This document shows positions 25,359 to 34,476 of a stretch of DNA of 64,000 nt, piece after piece. Within the stretch, counting starts at the first letter, position 1, and every line of letters begins with the position of its first letter. The DNA is from Lachnospiraceae bacterium. GTDB taxonomy: Bacteria; Bacillota; Clostridia; Lachnospirales; Lachnospiraceae. Both the position numbers and the translations under genes were made by a program. Under the pieces are notes generated by a model. That model searched no databases and was not told the origin of the DNA. It worked only from the letters and a program-made list of their open reading frames with translations. Where the stretch lies: positions 49,847 through 113,846 of the forward strand of contig SVEF01000011.1 in NCBI GenBank assembly GCA_015057585.1, in the 5' to 3' direction.

Positions 25359-26444
25359 ATGCAGTCAGAGTACAGAAAGGAAAACGCAAATACGTATCTT
25401 TGGATTTTGCAGGAGAAAGAAGATACTTCCGGGTACATGGATAAAATGCTGCAGTACAATCCGGGAGATGGAAGGTTGGAATGTGTCAAGATACAGGAAA
25501 ACGGAAGAGAGTTTTACCGTTATCACATAACCGGGAAAAAGGCGCTCAATGGGGTGTATGCCATGAAGCCGGTAGGAGAAAGGCAGATTAGAGATATTTT
25601 GTGCCGGGTTTTTCAAATTGTGGATGAAGCAAAAGAATATCTTCTGGAAGAAAATGATTTTGTATTACTGCCGGACTATATTTTTACAACATTACCGAAG
25701 ATGGAGGTAGAACTCTGTTATATACCCGGTTACGGTATTCCGTTAAAAGAACAATTGGAAGGTCTTTTTGAGTATTTGCTGAACCGGGTAGACTATGAGG
25801 ACAAAAAAGCAGTGGAACTGTTATATGACTGCTATCTGCTCTGTCTTCAGGAAAAAAGTGAAATCAGGGAAATCCGGGAGAGATTAGAACAACCGTCTGA
25901 GGAAGAGCAGGAGAGCCGCATACAATGTGAGACAAGGGAAGCTTTTTTACAGGAACAGGAAGAGGAAGGAGCCTCGGGTGGATCTTATGTGTCGTGGCTG
26001 GCAGATCGTTTCTTTCATAGGAAAAAGAAAGACGCACTACTGGTGGCAGAGCAGCGGGAAGAGTATTTTGCAGAGAAAAAGCAGGGGGAAGACCCCGGTT
26101 TGATGCAAAAGACAGAACTTTTGTCCGGCCCCCGGGATAAAGAGGAGGCACAGTTGATTAATGAAGAAACCGGAGAGGTTCATTTTATGAAAACCTTTCC
26201 TTTTTATATCGGGAGCATTAAGCAGTATGCGGATTGCGTATTGAAACAGGCAGGAGTCAGCAGGATTCATTGCTGTATCCGAAAGAAGGAGGAAAAATAT
26301 TATCTGGCGGATTTAAATTCGACTAATGGGACATATCTGGATCATAGGGAGGTCGTTCCGGGGAAGGAGGAACTACTTTGGGACGGAGCGGTCATACGGG
26401 TCGCAAAAACAGAATTTTATGTGAAATTGCCTTGTCACTCCTAG
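25359..26444 (+). CDS. FHA-domain protein with DUF6382-like N-terminus
   Basis: The 361-residue cytosolic protein is the last gene of the tad operon. The C-terminal 85 residues are an FHA phosphothreonine-binding domain (FPFYIGS; VSRIHCCIRKKEEKYYLADL; NSTNGTYLDHREV). The N-terminal 190 residues (YRYHITGKKALNGVYAMKPV and so on) resemble the DUF6382 region found before FHA domains in Clostridia. A Glu-rich charged linker joins them. It could link pilus assembly to Ser/Thr phosphorylation, but no kinase gene is in the window. GGAGG precedes the ATG. Confidence 0.85.
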   Translation: MQSEYRKENANTYLWILQEKEDTSGYMDKMLQYNPGDGRLECVKIQENGREFYRYHITGKKALNGVYAMKPVGERQIRDILCRVFQIVDEAKEYLLEENDFVLLPDYIFTTLPKMEVELCYIPGYGIPLKEQLEGLFEYLLNRVDYEDKKAVELLYDCYLLCLQEKSEIREIRERLEQPSEEEQESRIQCETREAFLQEQEEEGASGGSYVSWLADRFFHRKKKDALLVAEQREEYFAEKKQGEDPGLMQKTELLSGPRDKEEAQLINEETGEVHFMKTFPFYIGSIKQYADCVLKQAGVSRIHCCIRKKEEKYYLADLNSTNGTYLDHREVVPGKEELLWDGAVIRVAKTEFYVKLPCHS

Positions 26445-26460
26445 GGAAAACTGTTATACT
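26432..26460 (+). promoter_or_regulatory. Sigma-A promoter before the rhomboid gene
   Basis: TTGTCA (26432-26437), 17 nt, TATACT (26455-26460). It partly overlaps the end of the FHA gene. Confidence 0.75.
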
Positions 26461-26499
26461 TTTCTATACTACATGTAAATGAGCGGAGAGGGATAGGCG

Positions 26500-27189
26500 T
26501 TGGAAGAACCGAACGGATTGTATGAACCAAATAAAAAATCGGTAAATTTGGGAATTATTGTTATGACATCCGGTGTTTTTTTTCTTGTTCTTTTGTGGGA
26601 GAAAATGACGACTGCCGGACCGTTTTACGGAAATTCGACTGCGTTTTTGCTAAAATGCGGTGCTCTGTATGCTCCGGCTGTGCTTCGGGGAGAATGGTAC
26701 CGCCTTGTGACATATCAGTTTCTTCACGGAGGAATCGAGCATCTGATCAATAATATGTTGATTCTTTATTTTATTGGGAATGCATTGGAACGCTATCTGG
26801 GCAGGGTAAAGTTTCTAATTCTGTATTTTTGTTCAGGTGTCCTTGCGGGGATTGGTTCCATCGTGTATAATAACGTGTGTGGCAAAGCATTTGCAGTATG
26901 TATCGGAGCGTCCGGGGCTGTGTTTGGCGTGACCGGGGCTTTGTTATATCTGGTATTGGTAAACAGAGGAAATTTACAGGGACTCACCAGACGGCAGATG
27001 ATATTGTTCCTGTTATTAAGTATCTATGGCGGACTGACCAGGCAGGGGGTAGATAATGCGGCACATGTGGCGGGACTGATGGCAGGGTTTATGCTTGCAG
27101 TGCTTTTGTATCGCAGAACTACGGGAAATAGAAGAAAGAAGGAGGACGTTTCATGCGAATCCATATTTATTACGGAGGAAGAGGACTGA
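26500..27189 (+). CDS. Rhomboid family intramembrane serine protease
   Basis: This 229-residue polytopic protein carries the rhomboid catalytic dyad: Ser138 in GASGAVFG and His189 in NAAHVAGLMAGF. It also has the loop signature GEWYRLVTYQFLHGGIEHLINNM. Rhomboids cut membrane-spanning substrates inside the bilayer; the substrate here is unknown. The start is TTG at 26500 with a GGAGAGGG site. The end overlaps the next gene by 37 bp. Confidence 0.93.
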   Translation: MEEPNGLYEPNKKSVNLGIIVMTSGVFFLVLLWEKMTTAGPFYGNSTAFLLKCGALYAPAVLRGEWYRLVTYQFLHGGIEHLINNMLILYFIGNALERYLGRVKFLILYFCSGVLAGIGSIVYNNVCGKAFAVCIGASGAVFGVTGALLYLVLVNRGNLQGLTRRQMILFLLLSIYGGLTRQGVDNAAHVAGLMAGFMLAVLLYRRTTGNRRKKEDVSCESIFITEEED

Positions 27190-28160
27190 TTGAAGACTCT
27201 ACATTATACGTATTATCAAAACTGACCGATGTATTGGAAGAACTGCACATTGACGTGAAACGTTATAATCTGTATGAATGTAAAAATGAAATTGCGGTAC
27301 TTGCAAATACAGTAAAGGAAGCAGACGGTATTGTTCTGGCAGCATCGCTTGAGTGGTATGGAATCGGAGGGTACTTGCAACAGTTTTTGGATTCCTGCTG
27401 GTTATATGCGGACAAGGCAAAGTTGTCAAAGACCTACATGATGCCGGTAGTCATTTCTACGACTTATGGGGAAAAAGAAGCGGAACATACCTTAATTAAA
27501 GCATGGGAATTGTTGGGCGGCCTTTTGTGTCCGGGAATTACGGCATATGTAGAACAGCAGACGGAGTTTGAAACAAATCCGGAATATTTAAAGATTATTG
27601 AGAAAAAGGCGGAAGATCTTTATCGTACGGTAAATCATAAACCGAAGACGCTGCCATCCAGTGTTACTGCTTTGAAGCAGAATATGGTAAAGGCGTCTCC
27701 GATGGAATTGACCCCACAGGAGAGTGAGCAGTTGTCAAAGTATGTTTCGGATGATTCGTATGTTAAGAAACAGAAAGAGGACATTGAAGAACTTTCCCAG
27801 TTGTTCCGTGAGATGATGGACAAGGGAGAAGGAAAGGATCCGGGGCAGGAATTTTTACATAATCTGCGGGAAAATTTTGTGGCTCCGAAAGAAGATGTTA
27901 AGGCAGTCTTTGAAATCCGGATGACGGATACGGGAAAGACGCTGGTGGTAGAAGTAAATAAAGACCGTATGAAATGCTATTACGGGGAATGTGATTACTC
28001 GGATGTGATTGCGACGACCACGAGAGCGGTAATCAATCGTCTTGTAACGGGGCGGACGACATTTCAGGGTGCGTTTATGGCCGGGGATTTGACTGCAAAA
28101 GGAGATTTTAAGACACTCCGTATGTTTGATCAGTTGTTCCGGTTTACTGTACTGGGTTAG
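27153..28160 (+). CDS. Flavodoxin-like reductase fused to an SCP2-type lipid-binding domain
   Basis: In this 335-residue protein, residues 1-170 have a flavodoxin/NADPH-dependent FMN reductase outline (IHIYYGGRGLIEDSTLYVLSKL split by helices; GIVLAASLEWYGIGGYLQQFLD as the FMN loop). Residues about 235-335 match an SCP2 sterol-carrier-type domain (VFEIRMTDTGKTLVVEVN; TTRAVINRLVTGRTTFQGAFMAG; ALTVKGD-like LTAKGDFKTL). The pair suggests redox chemistry on a hydrophobic ligand; this is inferred. It is translationally coupled to the rhomboid gene, with AAGGAGG upstream of the ATG. Confidence 0.8.
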   Translation: MRIHIYYGGRGLIEDSTLYVLSKLTDVLEELHIDVKRYNLYECKNEIAVLANTVKEADGIVLAASLEWYGIGGYLQQFLDSCWLYADKAKLSKTYMMPVVISTTYGEKEAEHTLIKAWELLGGLLCPGITAYVEQQTEFETNPEYLKIIEKKAEDLYRTVNHKPKTLPSSVTALKQNMVKASPMELTPQESEQLSKYVSDDSYVKKQKEDIEELSQLFREMMDKGEGKDPGQEFLHNLRENFVAPKEDVKAVFEIRMTDTGKTLVVEVNKDRMKCYYGECDYSDVIATTTRAVINRLVTGRTTFQGAFMAGDLTAKGDFKTLRMFDQLFRFTVLG

Positions 28161-28206
28161 AGTGACCTTATTTATATAAATAGGAAACAGGAGAGAGGGA
28201 AAAGAC

Positions 28207-28620
28207 ATGGAAAATTGTATTTTCTGCAAAATTATAAATGGAACGATTCCGGCTACTGTAATTTATGAAGATGAAAATGCTAAGGTGATTTTGGATATTG
28301 CGCCGGCAGCAAAAGGACATGCGATTCTCGTGTTAAAGGAGCATGTGGAAAATGTGTTTGAATTGGAAAGTGAACTTGCCGGAAAGGTATTTGCGGTAGT
28401 GCCGAAGGTGGCAGCAGCAATTAAGGAAACGTTGGGATGCGACGGATTGAATATTTTACAGAACAACGGAGTGGCAGCAGGGCAGACGGTGTTCCATTTC
28501 CACATTCATTTTATTCCGAGATGGGGAAATGACACGGTTCGTATTAAGTGGGAGACCAGAGATTATGCGGACGGTGAAGCAGCTGCACTCGCGGAGAGTA
28601 TATCGAAGAAAATAAACTAA
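28207..28620 (+). CDS. HIT family nucleotide hydrolase/transferase
   Basis: This 137-residue HIT protein begins ENCIFCKIINGTIPA and has the His triad HFHIHF at residues 97-102, with GQTVFH before it. It acts on nucleoside phosphoramidates or dinucleoside polyphosphates in the cytosol. Three genes (rhomboid, flavodoxin-SCP2, HIT) run in one direction, with a terminator after HIT. Confidence 0.96.
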   Translation: MENCIFCKIINGTIPATVIYEDENAKVILDIAPAAKGHAILVLKEHVENVFELESELAGKVFAVVPKVAAAIKETLGCDGLNILQNNGVAAGQTVFHFHIHFIPRWGNDTVRIKWETRDYADGEAAALAESISKKIN

Positions 28621-28632
28621 AACAATAAAAAA

Positions 28633-28680
28633 AGAATATTCCGGAGCAGTGACTTTTGTCGGAACTGCGAGGAATATTCT
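28633..28680. terminator. Bidirectional terminator
   Basis: Stem AGAATATTCC/GGAATATTCT plus an inner CAGT/ACTG pairing, with an A-run on the left and T-run on the right. It separates the HIT gene from a convergent small gene. Confidence 0.85.
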
Positions 28681-28697
28681 TTTTTTGTGTTTATAGT

Positions 28698-28976
28698 TTA
28701 ATCCTCTTCGATCACCTGTATTTCTAAGTAGTCAAAGTCAATCTGGTCTACAAAATTATCCTGAGAGAATCGGGCTTTGTCGTGTATCTTGAATTCGCGG
28801 ACCGTGGAATCCAGCCAAATTGGCTTTGATAGATCAAATTCATAACAAACAGAATCAATGGCGGCGAACACTTTTCTTGTACGGTTTAAAGTGTTGTCGT
28901 CATTTTCTATTACGGTATCTTTTATCAGATGATTTTCTTTCCAGATTTTTGCCCATAAGCGAAACATAATAGTCAC
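28698..28976 (-). CDS. Conserved-looking small cytosolic protein, function unknown
   Basis: The 92-residue product starts with MTIMFRLWAKIWKENHLIKD; a shorter start at the second Met is possible. It is soluble, with mixed charge and an acidic C-terminus (LEIQVIEED). I do not recognise a family with confidence. It is monocistronic, convergent with HIT and divergent from the sugar operon. Confidence 0.6.
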   Translation of the reverse strand: MTIMFRLWAKIWKENHLIKDTVIENDDNTLNRTRKVFAAIDSVCYEFDLSKPIWLDSTVREFKIHDKARFSQDNFVDQIDFDYLEIQVIEED

Positions 28977-29204
28977 CCCAAAATATAGTAGTACAGGTAG
29001 CCCAATTGGTTACATGTTGCATTTTACTATAGAAGTGTACAAATTTCAACCAAAGAGATCATGGGAAGATGTTTACCAAACTTTGTTTACTTGTAAATGG
29101 AAAAAAACGTGTTTTGTTCGAAATAAAGCAGGTGGATTTGTTATGTTGCCTATTTAGTGCGATAAAATACATGTCTTTTTTGTGCGAAATATACAAAAGG
29201 AATA

Positions 29205-29233
29205 TTGACAATGGTAAAAAAATAGTGTAAATT
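29205..29233 (+). promoter_or_regulatory. Sigma-A promoter of the galactan operon
   Basis: TTGACA (29205-29210), 17 nt, TAAATT (29228-29233). It lies about 100 bp before the first gene. Confidence 0.75.
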
Positions 29234-29243
29234 GTGATAGTAA

Positions 29244-29264
29244 ACTTTACTAAACAAGTAAAGT
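29244..29264. promoter_or_regulatory. Operator candidate: ACTTTACT-N5-AGTAAAGT
   Basis: A perfect 8-bp inverted repeat with a 5-nt centre begins 11 nt after the -10 box, where repressor binding would block transcription. The LacI family regulator inside the same operon (44548-45561) is the natural candidate to bind it. A related TTTACTTGTAAA lies upstream at 29086-29097. Confidence 0.6.
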
Positions 29265-29331
29265 GATGTGCGAAAGATGGTAAAAAATGATGAAACGTGT
29301 GCACAAACGTGCAACACAAAAAGGAGGAAAC

Positions 29332-31476
29332 ATGAAGAAATTAACAAAATCCATTCTTGCAATGCTTATGATGGCTTGTATGTTATTTGGCCTGACAGCA
29401 TGTGGTGGCGGAACATCGGGTGAAACACCGACACCTACCCAGGGAGCAGTGGACCCGGGCACAGAGAATCCGGAAGCAACACCGGTACCAACAGAACCGG
29501 CAGAACCAAAGGAAATTGTAACCATTAAGTACGGTACCCACTGGGTAAACGGCCTTGACCCTCATTATACAGATGAAGTTACAGGTGAATACGTAATGGC
29601 CGCTGACCAGAGAGAAGCAAGATACGCGGCAGAAGCAGCAATCTTAGAAGAACTCGGCGTAGTGTTCGAATACGTACAGTTCTCCGGTAACACAACAGAA
29701 GTTTTACTTCAGAGCGTAATGGCAAATGATCCGGTTTGTGATATTGCAGTTATCTGGGGTGGTGCAGAAGATGACGTTCTCTCCCAGAACGTATTACAGA
29801 AGTTAGATGATTTTGCATACATTTTTGAGGATGAAGAGTATTCCTGGATGTTCCTTGATAAGTTATACGGAAACCACTACTTCTTGACGGATGTAGTTCG
29901 TTTTATCCCAAGATGGCCACTGGTTTATAATGTAGACTTAATCGAAGACGCAGGTCTTGAAAATCCAAGTATTACCTTCCAAAACGGTAACTGGACATGG
30001 TCCACATTTAAGAAGTTATTGGCAGAGTTAGATGCTTATTATGCAAATGAAGCAAATATCAGTGCATACTTAACTGACCACAGATTTGCAGAGCTTTCTG
30101 CAATGTATTCTGCGGGTGGTGCAATTTATGGCGTGGACGGTCTTTCCGTAACCAGTGATGCTTCCAAAAAGGCTATGGCATACATCAAGGAACTGATTGA
30201 TGCAGGCCTTATGACAGAAGACAACGTAGAGATGGGAACCGACTTTGATCCAAGCTGGACCGTAAACTGTGATCTCTTCAGAACAGGTAAGTCCTGTTTC
30301 ACAGATCATGCTGACTGGTTAATCGGATGGTCCGGCGGTACACTTGCGGCCGGTTCTGAAGTACTGGGCGTTCCGCAGTCCATGGGTATTGTTCCATGGC
30401 CAAGACCGGACGAGATGGCATTTGACAGCGAAGAGTACAGACAGGTTATGACACTCGGTGACTCCGTTGCGGTATTAAAGGGTGTTGATAAGGAAACAAC
30501 AGAGCTTGCATTAAAGGCATACGCTCTTTACACAAAGACATACTATACAGCACTTGCAGGTGTTGATACCATGGCTGAGTACAAGGAAAGCCGTATGGCA
30601 GAAGAAGCTTTCACAAACTTCGGTCTTGATATTGAACACGAAGAGTACGGCGAAGCAATCTTAGAGTGCTTCAGATATCTCTCCAACGCAGTAGTAGACG
30701 GTTCCGACTATGCAGATATGCTCGGTTTCCGTGCAGATTTTGATACAATTGCAGGCAAGTCCCTTTACAGCGTAGATGGTTATGCATCCTATGATGTTTC
30801 CATCGAGCAGTACTTAAATGTATTCAGTGAAACAGAAGAAGAAATGAAGGCACTTCTTTCTTCCGGTAAGTTAAACGATACCATCGCTCCTGTAGTAAGC
30901 ACTATCAAGGAGCCGGTAGCTGTTCCTATGGGTACTACCATGAAGGATGCTATCTGGGCAGAATACATTCAGGCAACTGACAGCATTGAAGGTATCCTTT
31001 CCTTTGATAGCTTTGAGCCAATCTTCACAAGTAATGATACCAGCCATACAACAAGTCCGATTTACGACGCAAAGGTTACTAAGGTTCATTCCGAAGAAGA
31101 TTTAAAGACACCTGGTTACTATGACAGAATGTTCCGTGCTTACTTCTACGACAGCTTCGGCAACAAGGGTTACAAGACGATTTCTGTTATTGTTTATGAC
31201 TTAGACAATAAGGAAAAGCCAACGGTTGAAGTACATAGCCAGCCGATGTTCTTAAGCCTTGGTGCAGATGTAAACAACATTAACTGGATTGGTTCCGTAT
31301 ACAATGCAGCCATCAAGTCTGCAGTTGACGCTGACGGCTTAGACCTTTCCGGTAATATCAGAGCAGATCTTTCTACACTGGATTCCTCCACACAGGGAAC
31401 CTACGATGTAAAGATTACTGTAACCGACTATGTTGGAAACTTCACAGAGGTTATTGTACAGGTTATCGTTGAGTAA
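29332..31476 (+). CDS. ABC sugar transporter solute-binding lipoprotein with C-terminal Ig-like domains
   Basis: The 714-residue protein has a lipoprotein signal (MKKLTKSILAMLMMACMLFG, then LTAC with Cys24) and a Thr/Pro-rich linker to about residue 55. The extracellular solute-binding domain follows to about 500 (EILEELGVVFEYV; IAVIWGGAEDDVLSQNVLQKLDDF). The last 190 residues read as two Ig-like domains (DSFGNKGYKTISVIVYDL; GTYDVKITVTDYVGNFTEVI), an unusual addition to a binding protein. The ATG at 29332 with AAAGGAGG is preferred over an in-frame ATG at 29287. Codon use is unusually regular, suggesting high expression. It is followed by a hairpin that may cut off part of the transcripts. 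Confidence 0.88.
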   Translation: MKKLTKSILAMLMMACMLFGLTACGGGTSGETPTPTQGAVDPGTENPEATPVPTEPAEPKEIVTIKYGTHWVNGLDPHYTDEVTGEYVMAADQREARYAAEAAILEELGVVFEYVQFSGNTTEVLLQSVMANDPVCDIAVIWGGAEDDVLSQNVLQKLDDFAYIFEDEEYSWMFLDKLYGNHYFLTDVVRFIPRWPLVYNVDLIEDAGLENPSITFQNGNWTWSTFKKLLAELDAYYANEANISAYLTDHRFAELSAMYSAGGAIYGVDGLSVTSDASKKAMAYIKELIDAGLMTEDNVEMGTDFDPSWTVNCDLFRTGKSCFTDHADWLIGWSGGTLAAGSEVLGVPQSMGIVPWPRPDEMAFDSEEYRQVMTLGDSVAVLKGVDKETTELALKAYALYTKTYYTALAGVDTMAEYKESRMAEEAFTNFGLDIEHEEYGEAILECFRYLSNAVVDGSDYADMLGFRADFDTIAGKSLYSVDGYASYDVSIEQYLNVFSETEEEMKALLSSGKLNDTIAPVVSTIKEPVAVPMGTTMKDAIWAEYIQATDSIEGILSFDSFEPIFTSNDTSHTTSPIYDAKVTKVHSEEDLKTPGYYDRMFRAYFYDSFGNKGYKTISVIVYDLDNKEKPTVEVHSQPMFLSLGADVNNINWIGSVYNAAIKSAVDADGLDLSGNIRADLSTLDSSTQGTYDVKITVTDYVGNFTEVIVQVIVE

Positions 31477-31501
31477 TAAAGACATAACACATAAAAAAAC
31501 A

Positions 31502-31531
31502 GGGTGCTCGGGATATGGATTCCGGGCACCC
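31502..31531 (+). terminator. Intra-operon hairpin after the first binding protein
   Basis: A 10-bp G+C-rich stem GGGTGCTCGG/CCGGGCACCC with a 10-nt loop, followed by a weak T-run (ATTTTCTG). It sits in the 103-bp gap between the two binding-protein genes. The weak tail suggests partial termination or 3' protection, giving more of the first binding protein than of the other subunits. Confidence 0.7.
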
Positions 31532-31579
31532 ATTTTCTGAGGAAGATGGGAAACGAGTGTTCCAAGAGAGGAAGATTGC

Positions 31580-34462
31580 ATGAAGAAGAAAAAAATAAAA
31601 ACGATGATTGCGGTACTTGCAGTGCTTGCCGTGGTTATTGGAATTGCATTTTGGAATAATGACGATTCCTCCATTTTGGAGGGCTCGGCAGTGTCCGCTT
31701 CGCCATATGAGGAATCTTATATGGCTTATTTGCTTGAAAACGGTTATGACGGCGAAGGCGAGCCAAACTTTGCCGATGCAGAAATCGCTATTGATTTAGA
31801 GAAATTTACCGCAACAGGCGGAATGAAAGCCTCCTTTGCAGATGGTGTGCTGACCACAAACGAAGAAGGAAAAGTGACCTGGACGTTCCGTGTAAAAGAA
31901 GAAGGTTTTTACAATTTGGAAATGTCCTATGTCCCGTTAGAAGGAACCACCTCTGACATTCAGAGAAGAATTTTGATTGATGACAAGGAACTTTACGAGG
32001 GTCTGGCGCAGTTGGTATTAAAGCGCCGTTATCACGATGAAGATATCCGTGTAAAAAATAATGATGAAATCCGACCTTCTGCAGTAGAAGTATTCGAAGA
32101 ATCTACGATATATGCAGAAGATTATAACAGAAGAACCGGCGAGCCGTTTCTCTTTTATCTGACCAAAGGGGAACATACCCTGACGATGGAGTCTGTAAAA
32201 GAACCGGTAGCATTTTTGGGTCTTACGTTTAAACAGAAAGAAGAAGCACCTGCTTATGCAGATGTGATTGACGAATTAAAGAGCAAGTATTCCGTGTATG
32301 ACGGAGAGGTGCTCATCGGACAGGCAGAAAGAAGAGAAGGTATCACAACACAGATTACCAAGAGTTCTGCGTCCATTAACATTAAGAAGAATTATTCCGA
32401 CGCTAACAATATGCCGTATCATCCGTATCATATTATTTATAATACGATCGGGGGCGACAGTTTTAAGATTTCCGGTGATTATATCATCTGGGAAGTAGAA
32501 GTCCCGAAGGAAGGACTTTACCAGTTGACCTTTAAGGGCCGTCAGTCTCAGAACAGAGGTGTTACCTCTTATCGTCGTATGTACATAAACGGAGAGGTTC
32601 CGTACGAAGAGATGAACCTTCTCTCCTTCAATTACAACAGTGATATGCAAAACGATACCGTTTCCGATAAAAACGGAAATCCGTATCTGTTCCATTTAAA
32701 AGAAGGTAAGAACACCATTAAGTTAGAGGTTGTCGTTGGTGAACTCGGCGGTGTTATTACCGAAGTCGAAGAAAGTATGTATAACTTAAACCAGTTATAC
32801 TTAAAAACCGTTCAGCTGACCGGACAGGTTCCGAGCCAGTATATCGATTATGAAATCGAAAAAAAGGTAGATGGCTTTGTGGAAGGTCTGCTGTTTGAAA
32901 GCGAACGTCTGATGAATGCCTGCGCGGAGATGGTGCGAATCACCGGTGAAAAGGGTGAGAACACCGCTCTTCTTGAGAAAATGGCAATTCAGGCACAGGA
33001 ACTGGCAGAAGATCCGGAAGAAACCGTTTCCCAGTTAAACCAGTGGAAGAGTAACATTGCGGCTCTCGGTACCTGGCTGGTTACAATTTCTGAAATGCCG
33101 CTCGAAATTGATGCGATTATCCTTTCCGGAGAAAATGCAGAACTTCCGAAGCCGAATGCGGGATTCTTTAAGAGTGCATATTACGGAGTTTACCGTTTTA
33201 TTGCTTCCTTCTTTGTAAAGACAAATGAGGTGACCAGTGAAACAGATGAAAATAAGGGCGATGATGTGCTGACGGTATGGATGGTATCCTCCGGTAAGGA
33301 GCAGGCACAGATTCTCCAAAACATGATTGATGAAACCTTTACACCAAACTATGATATCCCGGTAAAATTACAGCTGATTCCTCTGGATGTCGTACTTCGT
33401 GCGGCGCTTACCGGTAACGGACCGGATGTTTTAGTTGGTGTGAGCCAGGGCACGCTGGCTGATTTTGCACAGCGTAATGCGCTGGTCGATTTAAGTAAAT
33501 TAGATGGTTTTGAAAAGGAAGCAGAGAGATACTTCCAGAGTGCCATTGACGGTGCGAGATATTTGGACGGTATTTACGGTCTTGCAGAGACACAGAACTT
33601 TATGATGACCTTCTACCGTACGGATATTTTAAATGAACTTGGCGCAGAAGTTCCGAAGACGTGGGATGATGTGGCAGAACTCATTCCGTTATTACAGAGA
33701 AATAACTATGATTTCTGCATGCCGACAACGTCAATTTATGCTTCGTTAGTGTTCCAGTACGGTGGAGATTTCTACCTTGGAAAAGGAAATGATTACGGCA
33801 TTGCGTCCGGACTTGCCTCCGATGAAGCAATGCAGGCATTCAAGGATTTAACCGATTACTTTACGGCATATAAGCTTCTGGTATCGGTAGATTTCTCGAA
33901 CCGTTTCCGTACCGGTGAAATGCCGGTTGGTATTACCAACTATACAACCTATTGTAACTTAGAGATTTTCGCTCCGGAAATCAAAGGTCTTTGGTCCTTT
34001 GCCCCGTTCCCGGGTGTGTTAAAAGAAGACGGAACGATTGATAATACCTACGTTTCCGATACTTCCCAGAGTGTAATCATGAAGAACTGTGACAATTTAG
34101 AGGATGCCTGGACCTTCCTGAAGTGGTGGACCGGCACAGATGCACAGTTCCAGTATGCGACTACCATCGAGTCTATCATGGGTACGGCAGCAAGATATGC
34201 ACCGGCGGATAAGGCAGTGCTTGCGCAGCTTCCGTGGAGTGCGAACGAATACCGTCAGCTGGTTGCCCAGATGGAAAACACCAAGGGTATGCCTGCCGTA
34301 CCGGGCAGTTATATGGCAGCGCGAATGGTACAGTATGCATTTGATGATGTTGTAGCAAACTCTTCTAATCCAAGAGAAGCCTTATATTTGAATATTAAAG
34401 CAATTGATAAAGAATTAATGAAAAAACGTGCCGAATTTGGCCTGAACACAGAACTTGAGTAG
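31580..34462 (+). CDS. Membrane-anchored fusion: two beta-sandwich modules plus a solute-binding domain
   Basis: This 960-residue protein is held by an N-terminal membrane helix (about 7-25; no lipobox Cys). Residues about 65-215 and 260-405 read as two jelly-roll-like modules of similar design (VTWTFRVKEEGFYNLEMSY... and IWEVEVPKEGLYQLTFKGR), each ending in FYL/FHL-x-G-x-HT/NT, as in carbohydrate-binding modules. A helical stretch (about 415-530) follows, then an ABC solute-binding domain (about 565-950; LTVWMVSSGKEQAQILQNMI; WTFLKWWTGTDAQFQY). This is roughly twice the length of ordinary sugar-binding proteins. It could capture polymer chains at the surface and hand over oligomers. Confidence 0.85.
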   Translation: MKKKKIKTMIAVLAVLAVVIGIAFWNNDDSSILEGSAVSASPYEESYMAYLLENGYDGEGEPNFADAEIAIDLEKFTATGGMKASFADGVLTTNEEGKVTWTFRVKEEGFYNLEMSYVPLEGTTSDIQRRILIDDKELYEGLAQLVLKRRYHDEDIRVKNNDEIRPSAVEVFEESTIYAEDYNRRTGEPFLFYLTKGEHTLTMESVKEPVAFLGLTFKQKEEAPAYADVIDELKSKYSVYDGEVLIGQAERREGITTQITKSSASINIKKNYSDANNMPYHPYHIIYNTIGGDSFKISGDYIIWEVEVPKEGLYQLTFKGRQSQNRGVTSYRRMYINGEVPYEEMNLLSFNYNSDMQNDTVSDKNGNPYLFHLKEGKNTIKLEVVVGELGGVITEVEESMYNLNQLYLKTVQLTGQVPSQYIDYEIEKKVDGFVEGLLFESERLMNACAEMVRITGEKGENTALLEKMAIQAQELAEDPEETVSQLNQWKSNIAALGTWLVTISEMPLEIDAIILSGENAELPKPNAGFFKSAYYGVYRFIASFFVKTNEVTSETDENKGDDVLTVWMVSSGKEQAQILQNMIDETFTPNYDIPVKLQLIPLDVVLRAALTGNGPDVLVGVSQGTLADFAQRNALVDLSKLDGFEKEAERYFQSAIDGARYLDGIYGLAETQNFMMTFYRTDILNELGAEVPKTWDDVAELIPLLQRNNYDFCMPTTSIYASLVFQYGGDFYLGKGNDYGIASGLASDEAMQAFKDLTDYFTAYKLLVSVDFSNRFRTGEMPVGITNYTTYCNLEIFAPEIKGLWSFAPFPGVLKEDGTIDNTYVSDTSQSVIMKNCDNLEDAWTFLKWWTGTDAQFQYATTIESIMGTAARYAPADKAVLAQLPWSANEYRQLVAQMENTKGMPAVPGSYMAARMVQYAFDDVVANSSNPREALYLNIKAIDKELMKKRAEFGLNTELE

Positions 34463-34476
34463 GAAGGAGGAAGAAC

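Larger units (their letters stand above)
28977..29331. other. Regulatory region of the galactan operon
   Basis: This A+T-rich 355-bp gap holds the operon promoter (29205-29233), a perfect inverted repeat just after the -10 (29244-29264), and a second related palindrome TTTACTTGTAAA upstream (29086-29097). No other gene or RNA was recognised. Confidence 0.65.
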
